From: Actinomycetospora succinea
GTDB taxonomy: Bacteria; Actinomycetota; Actinomycetes; Mycobacteriales; Pseudonocardiaceae
Assembly (NCBI RefSeq): GCF_004363095.1
Contig: NZ_SNYO01000001.1
Location: 868,001-932,000 of the forward strand
Direction of reading: 5' to 3'
DNA length: 64,000 nt
Part shown: positions 1 to 8,333 of the stretch, in pieces
How the letters are laid out: the number at the start of each line of letters is the position of its first letter
Numbering within the stretch: position 1 is the stretch's first letter
Translations under genes and position numbers: made by a program
Notes under the pieces: model-generated
What the model was told of the DNA's origin: nothing
What the model saw: only the letters and a program-made list of their open reading frames with translations
Database searches by the model: none

Positions 1-712
1 GCCGATCGACGTCGAGCCCGACGAGCTGCCCGCCGCCGTCGCCGAGACCGCGCGCGCCAACCCGTGGGTGAAGCTGGTCGGCGACTGGATCGAGCGCGAG
101 GAGGGGGACCTCGCGCCGCTGTGGCCCGACGACGTGCTGCGCGCCGCGATCGACGCCGCGCACGCCGAGGGCGCGCGGGTCACCGCCCACGTCTTCGGCG
201 AGGACGCGCTGCCGGGGCTGATCGGGGCGGGCATCGACGGCATCGAGCACGGCACCGGGCTGACCGACGACACCATCGCGATGATGGTCGAGCGCGGCAC
301 GGTGCTGGTCCCGACCGTGATCAACGTCGAGAACTTCCCGTCGTTCGCCGACGCGGCCGGCGAGAAGTTCCCCCGCTACGGCACCCACATGCGCGAGCTC
401 TACGCCCGCGCGCCGCGCACCTTCGCCGTCGCGATCGAGGCGGGCGTGCCGGTGTTCGCGGGCACCGACGCCGGCGGCGGCATCGTCCACGGCCGGATCG
501 TCGACGAGGTCGCCGCGCTGGCGGGGATCGGGCTCGGGCCGGCGCGGGCGTTCGCCGCGGCGTGCGGCGACGCGCGGGCGTGGCTGGGGCGCCCGGGCCT
601 GGTCGACGGCGCCCCCGCGGACCTCGTCGTCACCACCGAGGACCCCCGGGTGGACACCGACACGCTGCGCGCGCCGCGGCTGGTGCTGCGGGCGGGGACG
701 TCGCTGCGCTGA
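1..712 (+). CDS. Amidohydrolase family protein, 3' part
   Basis: The gene is cut by the left edge of the window; 236 C-terminal residues are visible in the frame beginning at base 2. It resembles imidazolonepropionase-like metal-dependent amidohydrolases, which hydrolyse C-N bonds in cyclic or dipeptide substrates. Visible family features are the strand-end histidine in VTAHVFG, the histidine in GIEHG, and the late aspartate in FAGTDAGGG that normally acts as a metal ligand and general base. The last residues (PADLVVTTEDP) match the C-terminal beta-sandwich that closes this fold. The substrate cannot be inferred. It converges on the MFS exporter gene, with a strong hairpin between them. Confidence 0.8.
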   Translation, partial: PIDVEPDELPAAVAETARANPWVKLVGDWIEREEGDLAPLWPDDVLRAAIDAAHAEGARVTAHVFGEDALPGLIGAGIDGIEHGTGLTDDTIAMMVERGTVLVPTVINVENFPSFADAAGEKFPRYGTHMRELYARAPRTFAVAIEAGVPVFAGTDAGGGIVHGRIVDEVAALAGIGLGPARAFAAACGDARAWLGRPGLVDGAPADLVVTTEDPRVDTDTLRAPRLVLRAGTSLR

Positions 713-721
713 CGCCGGGCG

Positions 722-772
722 GAGCGAGGGCGTCCCCGCCTGCGTGGGACGCAGCCGGGGAGTCCCTCGCTC
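722..772. terminator. Bidirectional hairpin between convergent genes
   Basis: The 61-base gap between two convergent genes is almost filled by one inverted repeat. The outer arms GAGCGAGGG (722-730) and CCCTCGCTC (764-772) are perfect. TCCCC/GGGGA pairs inside them, and CTGCGT-ggg-ACGCAG forms the tip. There is no T-run, as is common for actinobacterial terminators. It probably ends transcription from both sides. Confidence 0.7.
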
Positions 773-773
773 G

Positions 774-2198
774 CTAGGTCCGCGCCGGGAGCCGCCGGGA
801 CAGCGCGATCGCCGCGACGAGCACGGCGGCGATCACCAGCAGGGCGTCGGAGAACGCGGCGCCCGCGCCGTCGTGCAGCGGATTCCAGGACCCGGCGCCG
901 CCCGCGGTGCGCGCCGCGAGGACGGTGCCGAGCACGGCCGCGCCCGTCCCGCCGCCGAGGAAGAACGCGCCCTGGTAGATGCCGAGCCCGACCCCGGCGT
1001 GCTCGGTCGGGACCGCGGCGGCCACCGCGTTGATCAGCGGCGAGGTGATCGACGCGAGCGCGAGGCCGACCGCGAACGTCACCGCGGACAGGACCACCGC
1101 CGACCCGCCCGCCACGGTCGAGAGCGCCGCGACGGCCGCGAGCAGCAGCGTCAGCCCGATCCCGACGAGCCGGCGCGGGCCGAGGCGGTCGGACAGCCGG
1201 CCCGCCGGCGAGGACAGGGCGGCGACCGCGAGCGCGCCGGGCAGCAGGACCAGGCCCACGTGCCCGACGCCGAGCCCGTTGACGGTCGCGACCAGCAGCG
1301 GCACGAGCAGGATCGTGCCGAGGTAGCAGAACATCGCGAGGAACCCGACCGCCACGGCCGTGAGGAACGGGCCGTGGGCCAGCAGCGACGGCGGGACGAA
1401 CGGGCGGGGCGTGCGCCGGATGCGCAGCGCGAACCCGCCCGCGAGCACAACGGCCAGGAGCACCGCGCCCCACGCCGACGGCGCGAGGATCCCCGTCTGC
1501 TGGGCGCGCGTGAGGCCGAAGAGGCCCATCCCGACGGCGCCGCCGAGCAGCGCGCCGCCCACGAGGTCGATCTGGCGCCACGACGGGTCGGCGCTCTGCC
1601 GGCCGTCGGGGAGCACCCGCGGCGCGATCACGAGCAACGGCGCGACCAGCAGCGCGGCGCCGAGGAACGGCCAGCGCCACCCGGCGAGCTCGGCGACGAA
1701 CCCGGCCAGCGGCGGCCCCAGCGCCTGCCCCGCGCCGACCCCGGTGCCGACGATCCCGAAGCCGAACCCGCGGCGGCCCGGTGGCAGCGCCCGCGCGACC
1801 GCCACCGACCCGAGGGCGGGCACCGCGGCGCTGCCGAGGCCCTGCAGCACCCGCCCGACGAGGTGCACGCCGATGCTCGGGGCCAGCCCCGCGATCACCG
1901 AGCCGACGAGGAACACCGCGATCCCGGCGGCGAACACCCGGCGCACGCCGAAGACGTCGGCGATGCGCCCGTAGAGCGGCGTGGCGACCGCGAAGCTCAG
2001 CGAGAACGCGGTGACGACCCAGGCGAGGCTGCCGGGGGAGGCGACGTAGTCGCGCCCGATCTCGGGGACCAGGACCAGCACCATGCTGTTGGCGAGCACC
2101 GCGACCGCCACCGCGACCAGCAGCACGCCGAGCAACAGGCCGACGCGGACGGGGGGTTCCTCCTCGACGGCGACGGGCGCCGTCAGCGGATCACTCAC
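774..2198 (-). CDS. MFS transporter, DHA2 (14-TM) drug exporter type
   Basis: This 474-residue integral membrane protein has many hydrophobic segments, consistent with 14 transmembrane helices. Motif A of the major facilitator superfamily is visible after the second helix (PLYGRIADVFGVRR). Antiporter motif C is recognisable in helix 5 (GIVGTGVGAGQALGPP). These features and the length place it with the EmrB/Mmr/LfrA-type proton-driven exporters of drugs or small hydrophobic compounds. The start is a GTG with the box CAGTCT 6 bases upstream, suggesting a leaderless transcript. It is divergent from pxpA. No adjacent regulator is visible, so the substrate is unknown. Confidence 0.88.
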   Translation of the reverse strand: MSDPLTAPVAVEEEPPVRVGLLLGVLLVAVAVAVLANSMVLVLVPEIGRDYVASPGSLAWVVTAFSLSFAVATPLYGRIADVFGVRRVFAAGIAVFLVGSVIAGLAPSIGVHLVGRVLQGLGSAAVPALGSVAVARALPPGRRGFGFGIVGTGVGAGQALGPPLAGFVAELAGWRWPFLGAALLVAPLLVIAPRVLPDGRQSADPSWRQIDLVGGALLGGAVGMGLFGLTRAQQTGILAPSAWGAVLLAVVLAGGFALRIRRTPRPFVPPSLLAHGPFLTAVAVGFLAMFCYLGTILLVPLLVATVNGLGVGHVGLVLLPGALAVAALSSPAGRLSDRLGPRRLVGIGLTLLLAAVAALSTVAGGSAVVLSAVTFAVGLALASITSPLINAVAAAVPTEHAGVGLGIYQGAFFLGGGTGAAVLGTVLAARTAGGAGSWNPLHDGAGAAFSDALLVIAAVLVAAIALSRRLPART

Positions 2199-2204
2199 GG
2201 GGAC

Positions 2205-2210
2205 AGACTG
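2205..2210 (-). promoter_or_regulatory. Candidate -10 box (CAGTCT) of the MFS gene
   Basis: On the minus strand CAGTCT ends six bases before the GTG start, the spacing expected for a leaderless actinobacterial mRNA. No convincing -35 is visible. Confidence 0.4.
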
Positions 2211-2240
2211 CGCCCTCGAGTGCGCTCCAGGTCAAGCTCC

Positions 2241-2246
2241 TAGGGT
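2241..2246 (+). promoter_or_regulatory. Candidate -10 box (TAGGGT) of pxpA
   Basis: TAGGGT lies seven bases upstream of the chosen GTG start of pxpA, consistent with transcription starting at the start codon. This supports that start over the longer upstream frame. Confidence 0.45.
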
Positions 2247-2253
2247 GGGGAGA

Positions 2254-3003
2254 GTGCGCATCGACCTCAACGCCGACCTCGCCGAGGGCTTCGGGATCTG
2301 GTCGCTCACCGACGACGACGCGCTGCTCGACGTGATCACCTCGGCGAACGTGGCGTGCGGCTTCCACGCGGGCGACCCGCTGACGATGCAGCGGGTCGCC
2401 GCGGCGGCGGTCGAGCGCGGCGTGGCCGTCGGCGCGCAGGTGTCCTACCGCGACCTGGCGGGCTTCGGTCGCCGGTTCGTCGACGCCGACCCCGCCGAGC
2501 TCACCGCGGACCTGGTCTACCAGGTCGGGGCGCTGCGGGAGTTCACGCGGGCGGCGGGCGGGGAGCTCGCCTACCTCAAGCCCCACGGCGCGCTCTACAA
2601 CGCCGTCGTGCACCACGACGCCCAGGCCGGCGCCGTCGTCGCGGCCGCCGAGCAGGCAGGCCTGCCGGTGCTCGGGCTCCCGGGCTCGCGGTTCCTCGCG
2701 CGGGCGGCCGAGGCGGGCCTGACCACGTACGCCGAGGCGTTCGGCGACCGCGGCTACACCTCCGACGGCACCCTCGTGCCCCGCCGCGAGCCCGGCGCGC
2801 TGCTGCCCGACGCCGACGCGGTCGTCGAGCGTGCCCGCCGGCTGGCCACCGACGGCGTGATCGTCGCGGTCGACGGCACCGAGATCCCCACCGAGGCCGC
2901 CTCGCTCTGCCTGCACGGGGACACCCCGGACGCGGTGACCTCGGCCCGGCGCGTCGCCGAGGCCCTCCGCGACGCCGGGGTCACCCTCGCGCCGTTCGCC
3001 TGA
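2254..3003 (+). CDS. pxpA: 5-oxoprolinase subunit A (LamB/YcsF family)
   Basis: The 249-residue product matches the LamB/YcsF family in length and motifs: an N-terminal [24 protein letters not shown], and the hallmark LKPHGALYN near residue 108. In characterised bacteria PxpA works with PxpB and PxpC to open 5-oxoproline to glutamate using ATP. No pxpB or pxpC gene is adjacent, so the partner subunits must lie elsewhere or the protein has another role. The GTG at 2254 was chosen because it begins the conserved region, gives the family length, and has a -10-like box seven bases upstream. The gene is divergent from the MFS exporter. Confidence 0.88.
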   Translation: MRIDLNADLAEGFGIWSLTDDDALLDVITSANVACGFHAGDPLTMQRVAAAAVERGVAVGAQVSYRDLAGFGRRFVDADPAELTADLVYQVGALREFTRAAGGELAYLKPHGALYNAVVHHDAQAGAVVAAAEQAGLPVLGLPGSRFLARAAEAGLTTYAEAFGDRGYTSDGTLVPRREPGALLPDADAVVERARRLATDGVIVAVDGTEIPTEAASLCLHGDTPDAVTSARRVAEALRDAGVTLAPFA

Positions 3004-3015
3004 GTGGCCGTCTGG

Positions 3016-3021
3016 CACAAT
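3016..3021 (+). promoter_or_regulatory. Candidate -10 box (CACAAT) of the rpsP operon
   Basis: CACAAT lies just after the pxpA stop and about 106 bases before rpsP. It is followed by a hairpin, GTCACGG-cacga-CCGTGAC (3031-3049), that would lie at the 5' end of the leader RNA. The rest of the roughly 120-base gap shows nothing recognisable apart from a GAGGAG-type ribosome binding site. Confidence 0.4.
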
Positions 3022-3127
3022 CGACGAGTTGTCACGGCACGACCGTGACCACGCACGAGCGGGCACGCCGCCCCGGAGGTCCTCCTCGGCAGGGCGGCCC
3101 CGACCATCGACCGAGGAGTACCCAGCA

Positions 3128-3484
3128 GTGGCTGTCAAGATCAAGCTCGCCCGCATCGGCAAGATTCGCGAGCCGCACTACCGCGTCGTCATCGCCGACG
3201 CGAAGAACCGCCGTGACGGTCGTGTCATCGAGACGATCGGCGAGTACCACCCCAAGAGCCAGCCGAGCGTCATCAAGATCAACTCGGAGCGCGCGCAGTA
3301 CTGGCTGGGCGTCGGCGCCATCCCGACCGAGCCGGTCCACGGCCTGCTCAAGGTCACCGGCGACTGGCAGAAGTTCAAGGGCCTCCCCGGCGCCGAGGGC
3401 AAGCTCCAGCCGCAGCCGGAGAAGGTCGACAAGCAGGCCCGCTTCAACGAGGAGCTGGCCAAGGTTTCCGGCTCCGCGGAGTGA
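3128..3484 (+). CDS. rpsP: 30S ribosomal protein S16
   Basis: S16 binds 16S rRNA and is needed for small-subunit assembly. The N-terminus [19 protein letters not shown] and the stretch IGEYHP are diagnostic. At 118 residues it is longer than the roughly 82-residue E. coli protein because of a lysine- and glutamate-rich C-terminal tail, which is usual in actinobacteria. The GTG start follows a GAGGAG site by about ten bases. It heads the rpsP-khpA-rimM group, the standard order in this phylum. Confidence 0.96.
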   Translation: MAVKIKLARIGKIREPHYRVVIADAKNRRDGRVIETIGEYHPKSQPSVIKINSERAQYWLGVGAIPTEPVHGLLKVTGDWQKFKGLPGAEGKLQPQPEKVDKQARFNEELAKVSGSAE

Positions 3485-3518
3485 GCGACACGCAGCGCAG
3501 CGGAGCTGGAGCCCTTCG

Positions 3519-3758
3519 ATGAGCGAGCTCGCCGAGGCGCTCGAGCACCTCGTGCGCGGCATCGTCGCCCACCCCGACGAGGTCGCCGTCGACCTCGTGA
3601 CCAACCGCCGCGGTCGCACCCTCGAGGTCCGGGTCCACCCCGACGACCTCGGCAAGGTGATCGGCCGCAACGGCCGCACGGCCACCGCCCTGCGCACCGT
3701 CGTCGGCGGCATCGGCGGCCGTGGCGTGCGTGTCGACGTCGTCGACACCGACCGCTGA
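3519..3758 (+). CDS. khpA: KH-domain RNA-binding protein
   Basis: This 79-residue protein is almost entirely one KH domain with the signature GKVIGRNGRTATALR (GxxG loop: GRNG). It corresponds to the small KhpA/YlqC family found between rpsP and rimM in Gram-positive bacteria, where it binds RNA and pairs with a Jag/KhpB partner. It starts at ATG 35 bases after rpsP and ends 10 bases before rimM, so the three genes are very probably cotranscribed. Confidence 0.92.
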   Translation: MSELAEALEHLVRGIVAHPDEVAVDLVTNRRGRTLEVRVHPDDLGKVIGRNGRTATALRTVVGGIGGRGVRVDVVDTDR

Positions 3759-3768
3759 GCACGGCACC

Positions 3769-4308
3769 GTGACCGCTCCGTCCGACGACCAGCGCGTCGT
3801 CGGCCGGGTCGTCAAGGCCCACGGCCTGCGCGGAGAGCTCGTCGTCGAGCCCCGTACCGACAACGTCGAGGCCCGGTTCGCCCCGGGCACCGTGCTGTTG
3901 GTGCGGGGCTCGCGCCTGTCGCAGGTCACGTCCGTCACCGTCGTCGCCGCCCGCCGTCACGGCGACCGGCTGCTCGTGACGGTCGAGGAGGTCGGCGACC
4001 GCGACGGCGCCGAGGCCCTGCGGACCGCGGAGCTCACGGCGGCAGCGCTCGCCGAGGCGCCCGACGACCCCGACGAGTTCCACGACCACCAGCTCGAGGG
4101 CCTCACCGCGGTGCTCACCGACGGGACGGCCGTCGGGACGGTCACCGCGGTCCTGCACGGGGTGGGCGGCGAGCTGCTCTCCGTCGACCGCGTCGAGGGC
4201 GGCGAGCTGCTCGTGCCGTTCGTGGCCGCGATCGTCCCCGAGGTCGACGTGGCCGGCGGACGGCTCGTGCTCGATCCCCCGGAAGGCCTGCTCGACCCCG
4301 CAGACTGA
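3769..4308 (+). CDS. rimM: Ribosome maturation factor RimM
   Basis: RimM assists maturation of the 30S head and binds S19. The 179-residue product has the N-terminal RimM barrel (VVGRVVKAHGLRGELVV) and the C-terminal PRC-barrel (GELLVPFVAAIVPEVD). GTG at 3769 is the likely start because the conserved region begins a few residues later and the gene then begins 10 bases after khpA. Normally trmD follows directly; here an ABC exporter and an antisense MgtC-like gene separate them. Confidence 0.94.
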   Translation: MTAPSDDQRVVGRVVKAHGLRGELVVEPRTDNVEARFAPGTVLLVRGSRLSQVTSVTVVAARRHGDRLLVTVEEVGDRDGAEALRTAELTAAALAEAPDDPDEFHDHQLEGLTAVLTDGTAVGTVTAVLHGVGGELLSVDRVEGGELLVPFVAAIVPEVDVAGGRLVLDPPEGLLDPAD

Positions 4309-4313
4309 CACCC

Positions 4314-6212
4314 GTGGGGGACGCGGGGGAGTCGGGGCGCCGGACGCTGTTCGGGGCCGAGGAGCTGGAGACGCCGGCCTGGGCCCTCGGGCTCGAGGCG
4401 ACGGCGCAGGCCGGGCCGCTGGCGGTCGCGCGGGCGGTGCCGCGGACGGTCGCGATCCTGACCCGATGGGCGTGGCAGGGCTCGCGGCGCTGGACCGCGC
4501 TCGCCGTCGTCGTGCACCTCGTGTCCGGCGTCGTCACGGCCTTCGGGCTGCTGGCGACGGCCGACGTGTTCTCGAGGCTGCTGGCCGAGGGCCCCACCCC
4601 GGAACGCGTCGTGGCCGCCCTGCCCGCCCTCGCCGTGGTCGTCGCGGCGCTGGCCGCGCGGGGGCTGCTCGACGCCGCGGCCGGCGCGGTCACCGCCGAG
4701 CTGGTGCCGCGCGTCGAGCGCCGCGTGCAGACCGACCTCTACACCGCCCTGGTCGCCGTCGACCTCGTCGCGTTCGACGACGCCGACTTCACGGCGCTCG
4801 TCGACCGCGCCGAGCACTCGGTGACGCGGATCCGGATGGGGGCGAGCGTCGTCGGCGACCTGGTGTCCGGGTCGGTCGCGGTGGTCGCGTCGGTGGTCGC
4901 CGCCGGGATCGTGCACCCCCTGCTCGCGCCGATCGTGCTGCTCGCCGGCCTGCCGCAGGCGTGGGCCGCCGTCTCCGGGGTCCGGCTGATGTTCGCCTCG
5001 ACGCTGCGCACGATCGCGCAGGCCCGCCGCCTCGCGGTGGTCGGCGACCTCATCTCGCGGCGGGACAACGCCGCCGAGGTGCGGGCGTTCACGGTGGGCG
5101 GGGTGCTCGCCGACGAGCACGAGCGCCTCGCGACCGAGCTCTCCCGCGAGGGCATCCGGGTCGAGCAGCGCCGCAACGCGCTCGTCACGGTCGGGCGTGC
5201 GGCGTCCGGCGTCGCGACCGCGCTGGGCTACGTCGCGGTGGGCCTGCTCGTCTACACCGGCGGGCTCGCGCTGCCGCTGGCCGGCACGGCGGTGGTCGCG
5301 ATGCGCGCGGCGTCGAGCGCGGTGCAGACGTCGGTGTTCGGCGCGAACCTGCTGTTCGAGGCCGGGCTGTTCGTCGAGCTGTACACGCGGTGCGTGGAGG
5401 ACGCCCGCTCGCGGCGGCGCGCCCCGGCCGGTCCGGCGCCGGGGGCGCCCGAGGTCGTCGAGCTGGACGGCGTGACGTTCCGCTACCCGGGCCAGGAGGT
5501 CCCGGCCCTGGCCGACGTCGGGCTCACGCTGCGCCGCGGCGAGGTCGTCGCGCTGGTGGGGGAGAACGGTTCGGGGAAGTCGACGCTGGCGAAGCTGCTG
5601 GTCGGGCTCTACCTGCCCACCGAGGGCCGGGTGCGGTGGAACGGGCGGGACCTGCGCGAGACCGACTCGGCGGCCGCCCTCGAGCACGTCGCGCTGGTGG
5701 CGCAGGCGCCCGTGCAGTGGCCGCTGCGCGCCGACGACAACGTCCGCATCGGGCGCCTCGACCGCGACGACCCCGCCGACCGGGCCTACGAGGACGCGCT
5801 CGGGCGCTCCGGGGCCGCCGAGGTCGTCGACGACCTGCCGCGCGGGCGCGCCACCGTGCTCTCCCGCGCCTTCCAGGGCGGGCGCGACCTCTCCGGCGGG
5901 CAGTGGCAGCGGATGGCGGTGGCGCGCGGGCTCTACCGCGACGCCCCGCTGGTGGTGGCCGACGAGCCGACCGCCGCCCTCGACGCCCGCGCCGAGCACG
6001 CCGTCTTCTCGTCGCTGCGCGAGCTCTCGGCGGGCGGCGACCGGATCACGGTGCTCGTGACGCACCGCCTCGCGAACGTCCGCACCGCCGACCGCATCGT
6101 GGTGCTCGAGGGCGGCCGGATCACCGCGCAGGGCACCCACGACGAGCTCATGGCCGCGGGCGGGCTCTACCGGGAGCTGTTCGCGCTCCAGGGCCGCGCG
6201 TACGCCGCCTGA
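4314..6212 (+). CDS. ABC transporter, fused permease and ATPase (exporter type)
   Basis: This 632-residue protein has an N-terminal membrane domain (roughly residues 60-370, about six helices) and a C-terminal nucleotide-binding domain. Visible motifs are Walker A GENGSGKST near residue 417, signature LSGGQ, Walker B PLVVADEPTAALD and the H-loop THR. It is a half-transporter that should work as a dimer; the cargo is unknown. It begins five bases after rimM and so is probably read with the rpsP operon, although it is not a usual member of that operon. The catalytic glutamate after Walker B is intact, so an active exporter is expected. Confidence 0.9.
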   Translation: MGDAGESGRRTLFGAEELETPAWALGLEATAQAGPLAVARAVPRTVAILTRWAWQGSRRWTALAVVVHLVSGVVTAFGLLATADVFSRLLAEGPTPERVVAALPALAVVVAALAARGLLDAAAGAVTAELVPRVERRVQTDLYTALVAVDLVAFDDADFTALVDRAEHSVTRIRMGASVVGDLVSGSVAVVASVVAAGIVHPLLAPIVLLAGLPQAWAAVSGVRLMFASTLRTIAQARRLAVVGDLISRRDNAAEVRAFTVGGVLADEHERLATELSREGIRVEQRRNALVTVGRAASGVATALGYVAVGLLVYTGGLALPLAGTAVVAMRAASSAVQTSVFGANLLFEAGLFVELYTRCVEDARSRRRAPAGPAPGAPEVVELDGVTFRYPGQEVPALADVGLTLRRGEVVALVGENGSGKSTLAKLLVGLYLPTEGRVRWNGRDLRETDSAAALEHVALVAQAPVQWPLRADDNVRIGRLDRDDPADRAYEDALGRSGAAEVVDDLPRGRATVLSRAFQGGRDLSGGQWQRMAVARGLYRDAPLVVADEPTAALDARAEHAVFSSLRELSAGGDRITVLVTHRLANVRTADRIVVLEGGRITAQGTHDELMAAGGLYRELFALQGRAYAA

Positions 6213-6216
6213 GCGG

Positions 6217-6945
6217 CTACTCCTCCTCGGTCGGGACCCCCACGGCCAGGACGCCCGGCAGTTCCGAGAGCTCGCCGGACAGCGGCGCGAGCGGGCCGCG
6301 CCCGGACAGCGAGAGCGTCACCGTCGCGACGTGGGTCGTGCCGTCCGTGCCCCCGGCGCCGTCGGTCGCGTCCTCGCGGTCGACGTGCATGCCGGCGACG
6401 GCGAACCCCCGCTCCGTGCAGATCGAGAGCACCCGGCGCAGCACCCCGCGTCCGTCGGCGTAGGAGAGGGTCACGTCGCGCGGCACCGTCGACGAGCGCG
6501 TGACCCAGCGGGCGAGCGGGCGGTAGCCCCGCGTCACGAGGTAGTGGACGGCCGTGCCGCCGATCGCGAGCAGCGGCAGGCCGGCACCGCACGCCGTCCC
6601 CACCGCGGCGGCGGTCCAGACCGTGGCCGCGGTCGTCAGCCCGCGGACCGCGTCGCGGCGCACGAAGATCAGCCCGCCGCCGATGAAGCCGATGCCGGAG
6701 ACGATCTGGGCCGCGACGCGCGAGGGGTCGAGCGCGATGTCGGGGGAGCTGAGCAGGTCGTTGAAGCCGTACTTCGAGATCAGCATGAACGCGGCCGAGC
6801 CGACGCCGACCAGCGTGTGCGTGCGCAGACCCGCGCTCTTGGCCGCCAGCTCGCGCTCGAGGCCGATCAGCGTGCACAGCACCACCGCCAGCGCCAGCGG
6901 CGCCAGCAGGCGCCACTCCTGCGGGTAGGACAGGAACTGCTCCAC
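6217..6945 (-). CDS. MgtC/SapB family membrane protein
   Basis: The 242-residue product has the MgtC fold: an N-terminal membrane domain with [18 protein letters not shown] and [11 protein letters not shown], both family hallmarks, followed by a soluble C-terminal ACT-like domain of about 90 residues. MgtC proteins modulate F1Fo ATPase or magnesium homeostasis in some pathogens; the role in soil actinobacteria is not established. I prefer the GTG at 6945 because GGGAGG lies about ten bases upstream; a GTG seven codons earlier (6966) is possible. It lies antisense between rimM and trmD and ends four bases from the exporter gene. Confidence 0.85.
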   Translation of the reverse strand: MEQFLSYPQEWRLLAPLALAVVLCTLIGLERELAAKSAGLRTHTLVGVGSAAFMLISKYGFNDLLSSPDIALDPSRVAAQIVSGIGFIGGGLIFVRRDAVRGLTTAATVWTAAAVGTACGAGLPLLAIGGTAVHYLVTRGYRPLARWVTRSSTVPRDVTLSYADGRGVLRRVLSICTERGFAVAGMHVDREDATDGAGGTDGTTHVATVTLSLSGRGPLAPLSGELSELPGVLAVGVPTEEE

Positions 6946-6990
6946 CCCTCGCCACCTCCCGCGCACGTGTCAGGGGCAGGATCGTGCCCG

Positions 6991-7839
6991 ATGCGCATCG
7001 ACGTCGTCACGATCTTCCCGGGCTACCTCGCCCCGCTCGACGAGGCACTCGTCGGGCGGGCGCGGCGCGCCGGCCTGCTCGACGTCCGGGTCCACGACCT
7101 GCGCGGATGGGCGTCCGGCGTGCACAAGGCCGTCGACGACTCGCCCTACGGCGGCGGCCCCGGGATGCTGATGACGGCGCCCGTGTGGGGGGCGGCGCTC
7201 GACGAGGTGACCGCTTCCGGGGACGGGGTCCCCCGCCTGCTCGTGCCCACCCCCGCGGGCGCGCCGCTCACCCAGCGCCGCGCGGCGGGGTGGGCGTCGG
7301 AGCCGTGGCTCGTGCTCGCCTGTGGGCGCTACGAGGGCATCGACGCGCGCGTGCTCGCCGACGCCGGGCGCCGGATGCCCGTCGAGGAGGTCTCGCTCGG
7401 CGACTACGTGCTCGCCGGCGGGGAGGTCGCGGCGCTGGTGGTCGTCGAGGCGGTGTCGCGGCTGGTCCCCGGTGTGCTGGGCAACCCGGCGTCGGCGGAG
7501 CTGGACAGCTTCGCGGAAGGAACCGGCGGTCTGCTCGAGGCGCCGGCCTACACGCGGCCCGAGCAGTGGCGCGGGCTCGACGTCCCCGACGTCCTGCGCG
7601 GCGGCAACCACGCCGTCGTCGACCGGTGGCGCCGCGACCGCTCGCTCGAGCGCACCGCGGCCGTGCGCCCCGACCTGCTCGACGCACTCGTCGCCCGGCA
7701 CGGCGCCGACGCCTTCGACGCCCGCGACCGCGAGGTGCTCGCGGCGTGCGGGTACGACCCGGCCCCCGGGCCCCGCGCGGCGGCATGGCAGACTGGGGAG
7801 GTTGCCGCGGACGGCGGACGACCCGATCAGGGTCGCTGA
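6991..7839 (+). CDS. trmD: tRNA (guanine-37-N1)-methyltransferase
   Basis: TrmD methylates G37 next to the anticodon of several tRNAs using SAM, preventing +1 frameshifting. Diagnostic segments are [11 protein letters not shown] at the N-terminus, [21 protein letters not shown] and the trefoil-knot region [13 protein letters not shown]. At 282 residues it is about 25 longer than the E. coli protein because of a C-terminal tail. Its ATG is 45 bases from the divergent MgtC start, so trmD probably has its own promoter; CAGGAT at 6977-6982 is a possible -10 box. Confidence 0.95.
   Translation: MRIDVVTIFPGYLAPLDEALVGRARRAGLLDVRVHDLRGWASGVHKAVDDSPYGGGPGMLMTAPVWGAALDEVTASGDGVPRLLVPTPAGAPLTQRRAAGWASEPWLVLACGRYEGIDARVLADAGRRMPVEEVSLGDYVLAGGEVAALVVVEAVSRLVPGVLGNPASAELDSFAEGTGGLLEAPAYTRPEQWRGLDVPDVLRGGNHAVVDRWRRDRSLERTAAVRPDLLDALVARHGADAFDARDREVLAACGYDPAPGPRAAAWQTGEVAADGGRPDQGR
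7789..7794 (+). promoter_or_regulatory. Candidate -10 box (CAGACT) of rplS
   Basis: CAGACT within TGGCAGACT lies inside the 3' end of trmD, about 150 bases before rplS. If used, it would give rplS a leader of about 140 bases containing the hairpin listed next. Confidence 0.35.
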
Positions 7840-7877
7840 GCGCCGTCCCGCCGCCCGAGAACCGCTTCTCCTCGGCA

Positions 7878-7908
7878 GACCAGGTCACCCGCCCGCGGGC
7901 GCCTGGTC
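7878..7908 (+). other. Hairpin in the rplS leader
   Basis: GACCAGG (7878-7884) pairs perfectly with CCTGGTC (7902-7908), and the loop holds the self-complementary GCCCGCGGGC. It lies in the 101-base gap between trmD and rplS. L19 leaders are known in other phyla, but I cannot say this is a ribosomal-protein-binding structure. Confidence 0.45.
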
Positions 7909-7940
7909 ACCGGGGCCGTGAGACCGCGAGGACGCTGACG

Positions 7941-8300
7941 ATGAACGCCCTGGACGAGCTCGACGCCAAGTCGCTGCGCTCCGACATCCCCGACTTCCGT
8001 GCCGGGGACACCGTGAAGGTGCACGTCCGGGTCATCGAGGGTTCACGCTCTCGTGTACAGGTCTTCCAGGGTGTCGTCATCCGCCGCCACGGTGGCGGCC
8101 TGCGCGAGACGTTCACCGTCCGCAAGGTCTCCTTCGGCGTCGGGGTGGAGCGCACCTTCCCGGTGCACTCACCCAACATCGCGGAGATCGAGGTCGTCAC
8201 CCGCGGTGACGTCCGGCGCGCGAAGCTGTACTACCTCCGTGAGCGTCGGGGCAAGGCCGCGAAGATCCGCGAGAAGCGCGAGACCACGCCGGCCTCCTGA
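7941..8300 (+). CDS. rplS: 50S ribosomal protein L19
   Basis: L19 lies at the 30S-50S interface. The 119-residue sequence has the expected [16 protein letters not shown] and [13 protein letters not shown], and ends with the basic [15 protein letters not shown]. Length and motifs agree with the family throughout. It follows trmD by 101 bases and precedes lepB by 33, the standard actinobacterial order. Confidence 0.97.
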   Translation: MNALDELDAKSLRSDIPDFRAGDTVKVHVRVIEGSRSRVQVFQGVVIRRHGGGLRETFTVRKVSFGVGVERTFPVHSPNIAEIEVVTRGDVRRAKLYYLRERRGKAAKIREKRETTPAS

Positions 8301-8320
8301 GCCGACGCGACCCGGTCTCC

Positions 8321-8326
8321 TAACCT
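8321..8326 (+). promoter_or_regulatory. Candidate -10 box (TAACCT) of lepB
   Basis: TAACCT is seven bases upstream of the GTG at 8334. This spacing fits a leaderless lepB transcript and supports the long N-terminal form of the protein. Confidence 0.45.
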
Positions 8327-8333
8327 GAAGCGC

